A DNA stretch of 64,000 nt from Circinella minor (taxonomy: Eukaryota; Mucoromycota; Mucoromycetes; Mucorales; Lichtheimiaceae), in assembly GCA_016758965.1 (NCBI GenBank), contig JAEPRB010000145.1:1-64000 (forward strand). The letters run 5' to 3'. Position numbers and translations under genes: made by a program. The notes beneath the pieces are model-generated. The model did not search any database and was not told the origin of the DNA. It saw nothing but the letters and a program-made list of their open reading frames with translations. This document shows, piece by piece, positions 1-11,347 of this stretch; position 1 is the first letter of the stretch; the number at the start of each line of letters is the position of its first letter.

Positions 1-185
1 AGAAAATAAAATGACAAAAAGAACATTTTCACAAATACATTTTCAACAAACATGTTTAAAACATTTTATTTTGATACTTTTAAGTATCAGGGAAAGGAAA
101 GGAAAAGGAATATATAACAAAAAAAAAGACGAATAAAAAAATATACATATAAGAAAAGAAAAAAGTATGAGTAAATAAGAAAACT

Positions 186-2706
186 TCAATGTTGTTTATC
201 AGGGTGTTTATGTGGATCAGTTATTTTTTCCAAGTTCGAGTGTGTATTATTTAAAAGAAGTATTATTTGTTCTAATTGTTCATTATTTACTTTGGATTTT
301 TTCTTTGTAACATGATTATAACATCTATTAAGAGCTTGTGATAATAATTGTTGTAATTCTTGGTTCGTGTTCCAGTCAATATATTGTTGTGGTGGGATGG
401 GAGCAATAGGATTGTATTTCAAAGCATGTGTTTGAATAGGGATTTGGTTGATGTGATTGACAAGAAACATATGTTTACAGATGATACGAGATAAATTGAA
501 ATCAGGACATGTACATGAAACAATAGTAAACTCAGCAGGACCATATTGCTGTAAAGATAATAAATAATAGGTAGTTGATGTTGTAAAAGACTTGCATTTA
601 ATCATATTACCATTAATTGTTACCATATTACGTGCATCTTCTTCAGACAGATCATAAGCGAGTTTTTTTCTTGTTCTTTCCTTTGTTGACAACCAGATAG
701 GTTTGATCCCATGTCTTATTTGATATGCATCTCTGCGAAAATCCAATTCCACTTTTTCAGCTAATATATATATAATGCGATCAACACGATGATTACGAGA
801 ATGACCAAGATACACGGTTTTTAAATGACTATGCCAACTTTTTATTAAATTATTTGTATTGAATATAGCATTCTAATAAAAAATAATCACAGTTAGTAAC
901 ATTCTTTAAATATATTCATATTAATAGCTGATTAATACATGAACCGTTAATACATACAGGTCTCCAAGCTTTACACCATTTTTCTCTTTTAGGGTACCAA
1001 TATTGGTACATGTAATCATAGAATTCAACATAACCATTTACATCGTGCCACATTGATTTAAACGAATCCCATAGAAGCTCAAACATATCAATACTATCAC
1101 AATTCATCAAAAGATTCAAAGAATTACGAGCTTGCCGTTGTTGTTCTTTTGTTTCATGTGTAGAATTTTCGACTTTGATCTTATAAAAATTAAAACAATG
1201 AGTTACAAGTTAATACATCGTACCAAAACAAACAACGTTTCATATATAAAATAAAACCAAATTCACTTACCATTTTTTTTATATGTTTCTCCCATGCTCT
1301 TTTAATGTGCCAATGACACAAAAGAACCTGAACAACATCACCATATACTTGGTTTATAGCATTTATTTCAACAGGACTACAATCGATCATTATAGACTTA
1401 GGGACAAAGCTGATGACACTTTTTAACCATTCAAACCAACTAGCAACAGAGAATGTGGTTTCCGAGTTTGTTATCATAAAGCCAACAGGACAACCTTTGT
1501 TTGTATCAAGATTTTTGCAAACAATGGTAAATAAATAGCAACTATCAGAACTTCGAATAAATGATTTACATGTTTTATGGGTCGAATCAACACAAACAAT
1601 ATCCTGCCTTTGAAGAATCTAAAGAGAAATACCATAATAATCAATATCGAATCAATCAAAATAAATCATCAATTAACAACAGATCATTTTTACTTACTGG
1701 TTTTTGCCATTTGGATATCCAAGCAATTGTAAATCTATTATTATCTTCATCAACGTTTGACAATACATCATATCCTTCATCATCAAGATACTTAAGCCAA
1801 AGCCGTACACTATCTTTATCGAGTGCTGCTTTTTTTGAAAGTCGAGCAAGTTTTGTTTGAATGAGATTTTGGACGTCTTTATAATGAATAAGTTCTGACA
1901 CAGGCAACAAGTTTGGGTTATTATCAAGCTATACATTTGTTTTTTATAACAATTAGTATTACATCATTATTATCATATATTAAGTTTACAAAACATACAT
2001 AATCTCTTTCTTTACGCGTCAAACGCAATGCATTCTGTATAGCTTCCCAGTCCATATTTTTATCAACACGTTCAATAATCCATTTGCGAGCTTCTTCAGG
2101 TAAACGAGATGTAATAATATCTTCTGAATTTGTGGGATCATGATTATAGTGACACCAATAATAAACAACTTCATATGAACCATCTGGATACTTATATAAA
2201 TCAATCTTAGCAGGACAATCAACTTTAGAAATCATTTTGGTTGGATCACGTTTGCGTCTTTTAGAAAGAGGTGTTGATGATAATGATGATGACGAAGAAG
2301 AAGCACTTGATGCTTTACGAGGTTTTCCACCATGGTTACAAATAAAACGATACTTCATATGATATACAGCAGGACGACCAATTGTTTCTGACTTTTCATT
2401 GTTATTATTATCATTATCATTATTATTGTTGCTATTATTGATGCTGTTGCTATAGTTATTGTTATTATCATTGGTATTATTATTATTACTAGTTGCTTTG
2501 CCCAAGCTAAAACCATTACGAATAAATGTGGCATGATTTTGAGGAACTGTTTTAAACCATGACTGCCATTCTTCTTCAGTGTTAAAGCTTTTATGAAAAG
2601 GATGTACGTCGTAATTGGGAGTTTCTTTTGAGATAAAACCTAGTTCATCAAGTAACGAACCTTTAGAGAAATGTTGGGGGTTTGAAGGAATGGCAGCCAT
2701 GGTCAA
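186..2706 (-). CDS. MULE-type transposase-derived protein with FAR1-like zinc domain and SWIM finger
   Basis: Five exons join in phase with GT-AG introns: 2706-1999, 1928-1698, 1618-1271, 1179-958 and 872-186, giving about 731 residues (a second ATG lies two codons in). The N-terminal part has an Asn-rich tract (about residues 75-105) and then a FAR1/FLYWCH-like C-C-H-H zinc arrangement ending in YYWCHYNHDP. Exon 3 carries the MULE core: VCVDSTHKT with the first catalytic Asp near residue 324, and IMIDCSPVEI with the second near 392, followed by LLCHWHIKRAWEKH. The C-terminal exon has the SWIM signature CTCPDF...CKHMF near residue 622. These families are transposases of Mutator-like elements and their domesticated FAR1/FHY3-like relatives, which bind DNA. 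I see no terminal inverted repeats close by, so it may be a host gene or an autonomous element with unseen ends. The third catalytic acid was not placed. Confidence 0.75.
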
Positions 2707-2960
2707 AGAGGAAAGTAAACAAACAAAAAAAAAGTTTTATAAAAATTGCGGATGTATAATTTAATTTACGTCACGACTTTCTGGTGATTTTTAGCTACGC
2801 CGAGTCGTTGCTTGAATGAAGCAGGAATGGGAAGCTATATAATTTCAATATAAAGTAAGTAAGGTAAATCAAATGCTATTTTTTTGTTATAAGCTTATAA
2901 TAAATTACCTGTAATGATACTCAGCTTTTGCCCATTCGGATATAGCATGAATTGATGTAT
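2707..2960. other. Spacer upstream of the MULE-like gene
   Basis: This is the presumed promoter of the minus-strand MULE-like gene. It is AT-rich and no element could be identified. A short, slightly GC-richer stretch (about 2770-2815) contains CGCCGAGTCG but has no recognised function. Confidence 0.3.
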
Positions 2961-3640
2961 GGCAAATATAATGCATCAAATGCATGCTTCGAATTTGCTC
3001 TATGTGGATGCAGTCTTGCTCTTGTTACCATTGCTTGTTCCTTCTGTCCGATCTTAACTCCCCAACAACTTGTCCTAATAATGATATCCCCTATCCTAAT
3101 ATATATGAGAATAATTTGTTTAAAGTCATTGCTAATCATCGTAGACCTATAAAAGAATTTACATACCAACCTTTGTCTGTGAGCATTAAGAGATTGTTTT
3201 TGCAGCTAGATTTTGAGGCAAAGATCGAGGAATGGGTTGATGTCAACCATCGTCAGTTCAATCCACATGAATTTTATACATAGTCAACTGATATTAGAAA
3301 TGCTGGTAGTATCACTGGAAGCGAGCTTTTACCGCCAGATGCATATTCTCGCAACTGTGGAAGTAAAACATTTATGCCAGAGCGATTGTATAACTTATTA
3401 TTGAATTTTTATCGTGACGTGTATGGTGATCATCTCGTTCATTATACAAATACCGGTAAAGGACGACGTTTTGTTGGTAATCGGTATTGTAAAATGAGAA
3501 CTATAATACTGATGGATCAAAATTACCATAGTGTTGAAGCATGATCACGATGTGGTGTACATGCACAAGTTCTATTCTATGCTGATGACCAGGATGAAGT
3601 AATGACATGGCCTTGTGATCTTGAATTATAAGGAATAATG
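2960..3640 (+). pseudogene. Decayed DNA-transposon ORF fragment (Tnp2/CACTA-like resemblance)
   Basis: One frame reads through the region with in-frame stops at 3281 and near 3542, and none of it starts with a convincing ATG. The readable part has CPNNDIPYPNIYENN, then FTYQPLSVSIKRLFLQ, then after the first stop LYNLLLNFYRDVYGD and GNRYCKMRTIILMDQNY. The order (cysteine-rich head, a YxPLxxxxxxLF segment, then an LYxxLxxFY segment) resembles what I recall of Tnp2-type transposase ORFs in Mucoromycota. I could not confirm this. The stops and lack of a start indicate a relic. Confidence 0.35.
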
Positions 3641-3989
3641 AGAAATATGATAATAAAAATATAAAATATCTTATTATTATTATCTATAGCAAATGTTGTT
3701 GCATGAACGGGATATTATGTGATATCAGTAATACAAAATGGAATGATGACTAGGAATTAACATTTCGGGAATTAGGTCAAATAATGAGTATAGATCTAAA
3801 AGTTTTAATGGATCTCGCAAATGAATCAACTATTTTATCTAATACTTATAACTTACTATTCCTTCAACAATGAACTAAAATTATTACTTGCTCTTTCAAT
3901 GCTGTATATTGATATCTTTTGAAACAACTTTTTTTTTTGAAAAAAAAAAAAAAAAGAAAAACCAAACACCTGAACACTTGCAGATAGAA

Positions 3990-4112
3990 TGGATAGTCAG
4001 ATCAGATACCATACCTATCTGCATCTGCAAATGCCTATCCGTATCCGCTCTTTCGGATGCAGATGTGGATCGGATAAGCAGATAGCAGATGAGATGAAGA
4101 ACCCTAATTGGG
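3990..4112 (+). repeat. Dispersed repeat, copy A (related to 30556-30652)
   Basis: Two blocks resemble the sequence at 30.55 kb in the same order and orientation. The left block is gaatGGAT...GATC.G.TA.CATACC (3990-4015). The right block, from about 4069, shares GATCGGA.AAGC..GAT....GATGAGATGA.GAAC.CTA, roughly 33 of 39 positions identical by eye. Between them, copy A carries short alternating GATGC/ATCCG units that can fold on themselves (ATCCG...CGGAT). It is probably a small non-autonomous repeat family. A palindromic GGGCTTAGCCC and a TATA-like TATAAATAG follow immediately (4110-4130). Confidence 0.5.
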
Positions 4113-4486
4113 CTTAGCCCATATAAATAGTTATAACCCTCAATTAATAATAAAAACAAGTCCTTTTATCTCTTTTTCACTTTTATCACTTTTCTATTTC
4201 CATTGTATCATAAAGTGACCTGGAATTACTATAGACTTGGGTTTAGTCTATAACACATTATATAAAGACATGCTGCGGTTTGTGATAAAGAACTAAAAGG
4301 AGAAACTGCAGTAAAAGAAGTATAATCTTCTATTAAAAATGAAATGGTACTTACGAGTTACAAGACAAAAAAGGAAATACCTATCACTCCGCCCCTCTTT
4401 TTTTTTTTTTGTCATAGCAGCTATTTTTTTTTAGCTTTTTCTCTCTCACTTCAATATACTTGAATAAAGATTATTACTAATTACTA
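4110..4486 (+). promoter_or_regulatory. Probable promoter and leader of the Helitron gene
   Basis: This stretch sits between the dispersed repeat and the first Helitron exon. It contains the palindrome GGGCTTAGCCC, a TATAAATAG box at about 4121-4129, an inverted repeat TAGACT-n7-AGTCTA around 4232-4251, and pyrimidine-rich runs near 4398-4450 just before the ATG at 4487. The assignment rests on position; a Helitron 5' terminus might lie within it but was not identified. Confidence 0.35.
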
Positions 4487-7400
4487 ATGAGTTCTCAACA
4501 GGTAACTTTTAGTCGATTGCACTTCAATTAAGCAAATGGTGGTGAACTATTGGAAATAGCATTTCTCAGGAGAAAGCGATTGAGTTGAGCCATCTTATTA
4601 ATTACTATTTTAATGAATCAATAAATCAATTAAGCAGTTACAACAAACTTCTCAGTGCCGATGTGGTTCCACTACTCATCGACGCATTACATTCCATGGC
4701 TGCCGTTTGAATGAAAGAAATGTTCGTCGTAGAATTGAATCTGAAAATGTAAACTGATGACCATACCTAAATTACTGCTGCTATTTTTGTTATACGTGTT
4801 ATTCACTTCTATTATTATTCACATTAAAATTAGACTTCTTTGGCTGGAAACAATATGGATATCATCATCGAAAATCCTACTCCAGACCTACTTACTTCTA
4901 ATGAAGGTATTGCAGCTAATAGAGTTATAAATCCATGTGGATACAGGGGTGTGAATATGAGCAAGTGTTGCTAAGAGGATCACATTATATGGTTACTTTT
5001 GAATACTGAGAAATATTTTTAATTATTAACGATATAGCTACTGAGGAGGGTATCGATGTAAATGATGATGTTCAACCTACAAACAATGAAACTGCTACTC
5101 CAACACGAGTATGTTGTCCTCGATGTGGGTCACCCGAGCATTCGCGCTCTAACAATCGTGCCTGCCCTTTTCATACAAGTAATGTACAATCGGAATATGG
5201 TGCTCAATTCCAAATTGCATGTACAGTTCCTTTTGTACCTGAGCATATTTTTGGTCCAAACATCAGCTTTACACGTGGCAACAACTACCGTCGTCATATT
5301 TTTCCTAATATGAATGTCAATTGTCCTTTTTGTAATGCCCGGATGTGGATAGATGAACGTGTAAAATCGTCTTCTGTATTGAATCCTCGCTTTGGTATTT
5401 GCTGTACACAAGGAAAAATACGTCTTCCTCTTCCTCGCGCTCCTCCTGCACCATTACGTGAACTCTTGACAAACCATGATGAATCGAATGAGAATGCTTC
5501 AGATTTCCATACACACATTAGAGCTTATAACAATCTTTTCGCATTTGCTTCTATTCGTGCTAACTGGGATCGTGATTTGGCAAACAGAAGAAATGGCGTT
5601 TCTACATTCAGAATCAATGGAACTATGTATCATTGTCTTGGTTCCTTGAGAGCGACTACACATGCACAGGCACAATTTGCACAGATATATTTTGCAGATA
5701 CACAAGAGCAACTGGCAAGACGAACTTCTTTGCGTTCTGGGTTGAACCCTGATACAATTGCTATGTTACAGCGTGTGGTAGAAACGCATAATCCTTTTGC
5801 AACTACTCTTCAAACAGCATCAGAAGTATATAGAGATCGTCCTTTTGGATCTATCAATGTTGTTATTCGCGCAGCAAGAGAATTAGGGCGACGATATGAT
5901 CAGCAAGCATATCCGGAAGTAGCAGCAATGGTGGTCGAAAGCGCAGTTGACGGCTCAATAACGCCGCATGATATTATTATTAATGATCGGACTCAAGGAA
6001 TTCGCCAAATCAGCTCTCTTCACCCATCTTACATGCCACTCCACTATGTCCTTATGTTTCCATATGGTGAAAGCGGTTGGTATAATGGAATGAGATGCCA
6101 AACAGCAGATAATCAATCAGCCAATGTCACTTTGCTCGATTTCTGTGCCTATATGCTGATGGTCCGTGGTGATACATTTAGCCATCATTTTGGTAGACTG
6201 TTTCAACAATTTGTTGTCGATAATTATGCACGTATTGAAAGTTCCCGTTTGCTTTACATCTCAACTCATCAACAAGATCTACGTTCTGAATTATATAGTG
6301 GCATTGGTGATGCAGTAGATCCTCGCCAAGTTGGTCGATCAGTTATTCTACCTTCGTCTTTTACAGGTGGTCCGCGCTATATGAAGCAAATGCTTCAAGA
6401 TGGTCTTGCGATTATTCGCCAAAGAGGAAATCCTACCCTCTTCATCACTTTCACATGTAATCCAAAGTGGCCAGAAATAGTTGCAGAACTTCATCCTGGT
6501 CAGAAGGCTTATGATCGACCTGATATTTGCGCTCGAGTTTTCAATATGAAGGTCACTGAATTATTGCATGATATAAAGGAGTCAAAATGTTTTGGACGGG
6601 TAGAAGGATATGTGGCAACTGTAGAATTTCAAAAACGAGGACTTCCGCATATACATATTTTACTTATTTTGCACGATCAAGATCGCCCTCATATTCCCAC
6701 CGATTATGACCGATTTGTATCTGCAGAAATCCCAAATTCAGTGACCCATCCTCAATTATATCAGACAGTGATTTCATGTATGATTCATGGTCCATGTGGA
6801 GATGCAGGTCGAAATGCTCCTTGTATGAAAGATGGTCGCTGTTCACAACACTATCCAAAGCCATTTAATGCTGAAACTCGTATAAGTAGAGATGGATACC
6901 CAATGTATCGACGCCAAGACAACCAACGCCAACATCTCTTTGAGAGAACTCATTTTCTTGCTGATAACCGCCATGTTGTTCCATATAATCCATATCTTAG
7001 TCAAAAATACGATGCTCATATAAACACTGAAATATGTACCTCTGCACGGGCTATTAAATATCTTTGTAAATACATTACCAAGGGATCTGATAGAGCACAA
7101 CTTGAAACAACAACTATTAATAATTCTACAACAGGTGATGTGGCGGAGCAGAACGAAGTTATTGATGAAGTAGTTCAGTATCAAAATGCTAGATACATTG
7201 GACCATGTGAAGCCGTTTGGCGTACTTTACAATTTAGAGTTCACATGCACCATCCTATGGTAGTGCGTTTGGATATACATCTGCCTGGAGAACAGATGGT
7301 CACGTTTCGTGGTGATATGACGCCTGAAGAACTTGAATTGGCTCGCGATGCTGCTGCTACTGGAACCAAGCTTCTTGGCTTTTTTGCTCTTTGTAACCGC

Positions 7401-9662
7401 CATGCTGAAGAAGGTACTCCAATTCAATATACATATCCACAAATTCCTTGCCATTATACTTGGAATGATAGAAATAGAGAATGGAATCCACGTACAAATC
7501 CACCAGTACAAAATGTTGTCACACGTATATATGCTGCTTCGATTACCAATATGCCATTATATGCTCTTCGCCTTCTTCTTCTTCATATTCAAGGACCAAT
7601 CAGTTTTGAAGCATTGCGAACAAAGGATGGCATTGTCCATTCTACATTTCAAGAAGCTGCAGTTGCTTATGGTTTTTTGGAATCTGATCAGGAGTGGAAT
7701 AACTGTTTGACTGAGACCTCTCTTATTGCACCATCAGCAGCTGCAATTCGGGCACTTTTCGTATATATTTTGATAAACTCTTCACCTGCTGAACCACTTA
7801 CCTTATGGACCAACCATCGTGAACGGATGGCTGATGATTATTTTTTTCAAATGCGCAGAGAATTATCTCTTGGAAACGAGGAAGAATTATTACCTAATCA
7901 ACTTGATCAGATATATCAGCGTACACTTGGTGATATAGAGACTCGATTACAAGCAACAGGGCATCATCTTTCTGAGTTCCCTTCTATGCCACAAGAATTC
8001 ATAACCGAATTAGATCGTCTACCCCAGCTACAATCATTAGAAATCGTTGAAAGACGTGAGTATAATGTAGAAGAGCAGGAGCGTATTGCACGCGAACTGA
8101 TACCAGGATTAAATGAAGGACAGCGCCATGCGTTTGATTCCATTACTGCTGCTATTAATGCACCTGACACAGAATATAACCCTCATGTTTTTTTTGTAAA
8201 TGGCCCTGGTGGAACCGGAAAATCTCAGCTCTTCAAAGCACTTTTAAGCCACGTCCGCTCTCAAAATCAAGTCGCATTACCTGTTGCCTCTTCTGGAATT
8301 GCTGCTACTCTGCTTCCTGGTGGGCGTACAGCACATAGTCGTTTTAAAATTCCATTAAATGCCGATGATAACACTACATGTAATTTACGTCTTGGTGGTT
8401 CACATGCTTATCTCATTCAGAGAGCCTCTCTTATTATTTGGGATGAAGCTGTTATGTGCAGTAAACATAATTTTGAAGCAGTTGACAGATCCCTACGGGA
8501 TATTATGGGTGCACTAGATCCTGCTTTAAATGATGTTCCATTCGGTGGGAAAGTTGTTGTTTTTGGTGGTGACTTTCGTCAGTTACTTCCTGTTGTTAAA
8601 AAAGGAACTCGGTCAGAAGTTGTTGCTGATTCCATTCGTTCTGCTTCTTTTTGGCATGCTGTTCAAGTGCTGCACTTAACAGTAAACATGCGTGTACAAC
8701 AAAATTCCGATCCTGCTGCTGCAGCATTTGCAGATACTCTACTTGCAATTGGTGATGGTCGAGCACCACATACTAACCAAGTACAAATACCGCAAGAGTG
8801 GTGTATTGACGCAAATGATCCATTGTTATTGATTGACACCATCTATCCTACCATCCGCAATCCTGATCCTCAACCTCATGAATACCAAAATAGAGCTATT
8901 TTAGCAGCAAAAAATATTGACGTCGATATCATTAATGATACAGCATTTTCACTTTTTCCTGGTGCATCACGCACATACAATTCCAACGATACAATTATTG
9001 ATCATGATGATCCAGAAGCTGCTGCAGCAAGCTATCCTGTTGAATTTTTGAACAGTATTACCACCAGCGGTATCCCTTCACATTCTTTACAGCTCAAAAT
9101 TGGAATGCCTCTGGTCTTATTACGAAATCTTGATCCTGATGCTGGCTTATGTAATGGAACTAAAGTTTTTGTTACAAGACTTCTTGATTGGAGTATTGGT
9201 GTAAAAAAGATTGATCAAGGGCATGAAGGTACTGAGCATTTCCTTCCACGCATTAATATGTGTACAACTGAAGGTGAATACCCATTCATCTTATGCCGCC
9301 GCCAGCTACCTGTTCGACCAGCATTTGCAATGACCATACATAAGGCACAGGGTCAAACCTTAGAGCACGTCGGTATTCGTCTGCAAGAAGATGTATTTGC
9401 ACATGGTCAACTATATGTTGCTCTTTCCAGAGCAACAAACCCAAATAATATATATATTGCTGTCGATATGACATTATTTACTACTACAACACCATCTACT
9501 GACAATATTGTATATCATGAGATACTGCTGCCACCACCACCACCAGCAACATTAGCTGAACAAACCAACGCTCCTATTACTACATCTACTACTACTACTA
9601 TATCCTCTACTACTACATCTTCTACTGCTACATCTTCTACTATTACATCTACTACAACTTAG
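4487..9662 (+). CDS. Helitron Rep-helicase (rolling-circle transposase)
   Basis: The large ORF (ATG at 5310) is in frame with upstream exons. A model of 4487-4501, 4635-4748, 4834-4906 and 5038-9662 keeps phase throughout and gives about 1608 residues. Two related zinc-knuckle-like motifs lie at the N-terminus: CRCGSTTHRRITFHGC (exon 2) and CPRCGSPEHSRSNNRACP (exon 4). The Helitron-like N domain follows, then the Rep core with FITFTCNPKWPEI, the HUH motif GLPHIHILLIL (about residue 605) and the tyrosine region AIKYLCKYITKG (about 740). The C-terminal half is a PIF1-type SF1B helicase: Walker A GPGGTGKS (about 1123), IIWDEAVM, GGDFRQLLPVV, and a final motif AMTIHKAQGQT plus LYVALSRA. The family nicks and replicates one strand for rolling-circle transposition. 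A Thr/Ser-rich (ACT)n-coded tail ends the protein. All key motifs are intact, so it could be an active autonomous copy. The first three exons are inferred from splice consensus. Confidence 0.85.
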
Positions 9663-11347
9663 ACTTTTCGTTCTCTTATTCACCGTCATATATTTTTTGT
9701 TTCTTTCTTTAGTATACTCTTTTTTTTACTATTACGTATTTTTTGTTTTTCTCTCCTCAATAATTATTAATATACAACATAACAAATTAACAGTTTAACA
9801 TCATTTAGTATATAAATAATAGGTCAGGCTATCATAGTTAAATTTAGTGGTAAACTAAGATAAGTAAAGTGATAAAAAAAAAGGAAAAAAAAAGTTGTTT
9901 TCTTAAAGTAGATTATTTTCTTTCTACAAACTCATAAAGCATTTTTTTCCACAACCTCGGAAACAGCACTTTTTTCTACAGCGAATGCGCAGCGAAACCG
10001 TATGCCGTTAAATGACCCGAAGCGAAGCGAAGGGGCTCATTTAGCCGAGCGAAGCGAGGCAGGAAGAGGTTGATGAATATTAATGATAGACCTGTGTTAT
10101 TCTATTTCAATTATCTATATATGTTCCAAAGTATACAAATATGGAGCGAGTAAAATAAGCTTTGTATGTAGTAACCATACCAACCAGTCATAGCATAGCT
10201 GTATGGTGTCGTGTAACACCGAAAAAAAAATTACAGAGAAGTTTCATATGATACAAATGTTTATTTTTCCCACTGTTGAATATGTTATAAGAACTACCTC
10301 TATTCCAACCCCACCCTTGTTAATGTAATCCAGTCAGATTTATACAATTTAAAATAATGCTTCAATCAGATTTATTACATATATCAAGACTCACTAATCT
10401 CCCACTCATTCAACTTGTGAAAATAAGCTAATGTTTATATGCTAAATGATTTTGATGGTTTAAGTCACTCACGTGTCGACGTGGCTTTGTTTGTTGTTTA
10501 TTTACTCTGTTTTTTTGAGAATTTTTGCTTGGCTTGCATAATAAAAAACCATTGTGTGTATTTTTATTATTATTATTCATTGTACGATCGTTACCTAAGA
10601 TTCAACCAACCATTATTTTAAAGGATTCTCATGTGTGTGAATTATTGTTAAGAAAGAATATAATATAATTAAAATGCAAATAATTTCAAAGCAAAGTTTT
10701 ATACCAAAAAATAACAAAACAAAACAAGAAAAGATTAGAATAACAAAAACAATAACAAACAAATGCAGTATAGACTTCAAAATAATAACTTTCAACCCTT
10801 TTTTTCATATTAACCTTATATAGATCGACATTTTATGCCTCTTTTTTTTTTCTGGACCCCAAAAAAAAAACTACTGTGGAACCGACCCTTTATAAAACAA
10901 AAAATCTTTTTTAACAACTCTATTTTTATGATGTATTTTTATCTCTCGATTTATTTTTTAATTATTATTATTATTATTATTATTATTATTGTTTTTGTTT
11001 TTATTATAAATGGTAAAACAACAACGACTAACAAAAGAAAAACAAGAACGCTTCATAATAAATAATAATGTTATTAAATAAATAGAAATATATGTTAAAT
11101 AGATAAGAAAGTATAAAAGTCAAAAGGGCTGTGTTAAAAAAAAAAAAAGTAAACCAGTTGAAAACAACAATAACCCACTTAAGTTGAAACAACGATTAGA
11201 AATATATATATATATAATGCTTAAGTAAAAAAAAATGCGAGGCTGAGCCCTGTTTATTTTCAGCCCTACTCTCAAAGGAAGAAAGAATTCAACAACAACC
11301 GACAAAAAAAACCAAACCTTTTCTTTCCCTTTTCCCACACAAAAAGA
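9663..11347. other. Intergenic region, including the 3' part of the Helitron locus
   Basis: About 1.7 kb without a supported gene. The first 400 bp carry poly-pyrimidine and A-rich tracts and a GC-rich hairpin block (9975-10075, listed separately). A second small hairpin, GGTGT-n6-ACACC, lies around 10214-10230. The rest is AT-rich with homopolymer runs, a (TTA)n tract near 10960-10990 and the presumed promoter of the downstream glycosyltransferase gene. Short ORFs here are low-complexity and were not annotated. Confidence 0.5.
9978..10072 (+). repeat. GC-rich hairpin/direct-repeat block, candidate Helitron 3' subterminal structure
   Basis: In an AT-rich setting this stretch has a stem AAATGA-CCC (10010-10018) pairing with GGGCTCATTT (10033-10042) around a loop of GAAGC repeats. 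A second GCGAAGCGA-type repeat (GCCGAGCGAAGCGAGGC) follows at once. Helitrons end in a short GC-rich hairpin followed by CTRR, which makes this a reasonable candidate given that the helicase gene ends 350 bp upstream. I could not find a convincing CTRR terminus directly after it. Confidence 0.4.

Noticed and set aside
4024..4085. GATGC/ATCCG repeats as a CRISPR-like or tandem array
   Set aside because: Units are irregular, there are no spacers of constant length, and the genome is eukaryotic; it fits an internal part of a dispersed repeat.
7333..7710. Open frame in another plus-strand frame within the Helitron gene
   Set aside because: It overlaps the intact Rep-helicase coding sequence and has a hydrophobic, shadow-type composition.
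10214..10230. Hairpin GGTGT-n6-ACACC as the exact Helitron 3' end
   Set aside because: The bases after it are an A-run and do not give a CTRR terminus; it is kept only as a minor hairpin.
10835..11065. 76-residue frame with a poly-Ile stretch
   Set aside because: It is produced by a (TTA)n microsatellite; not credible as protein.
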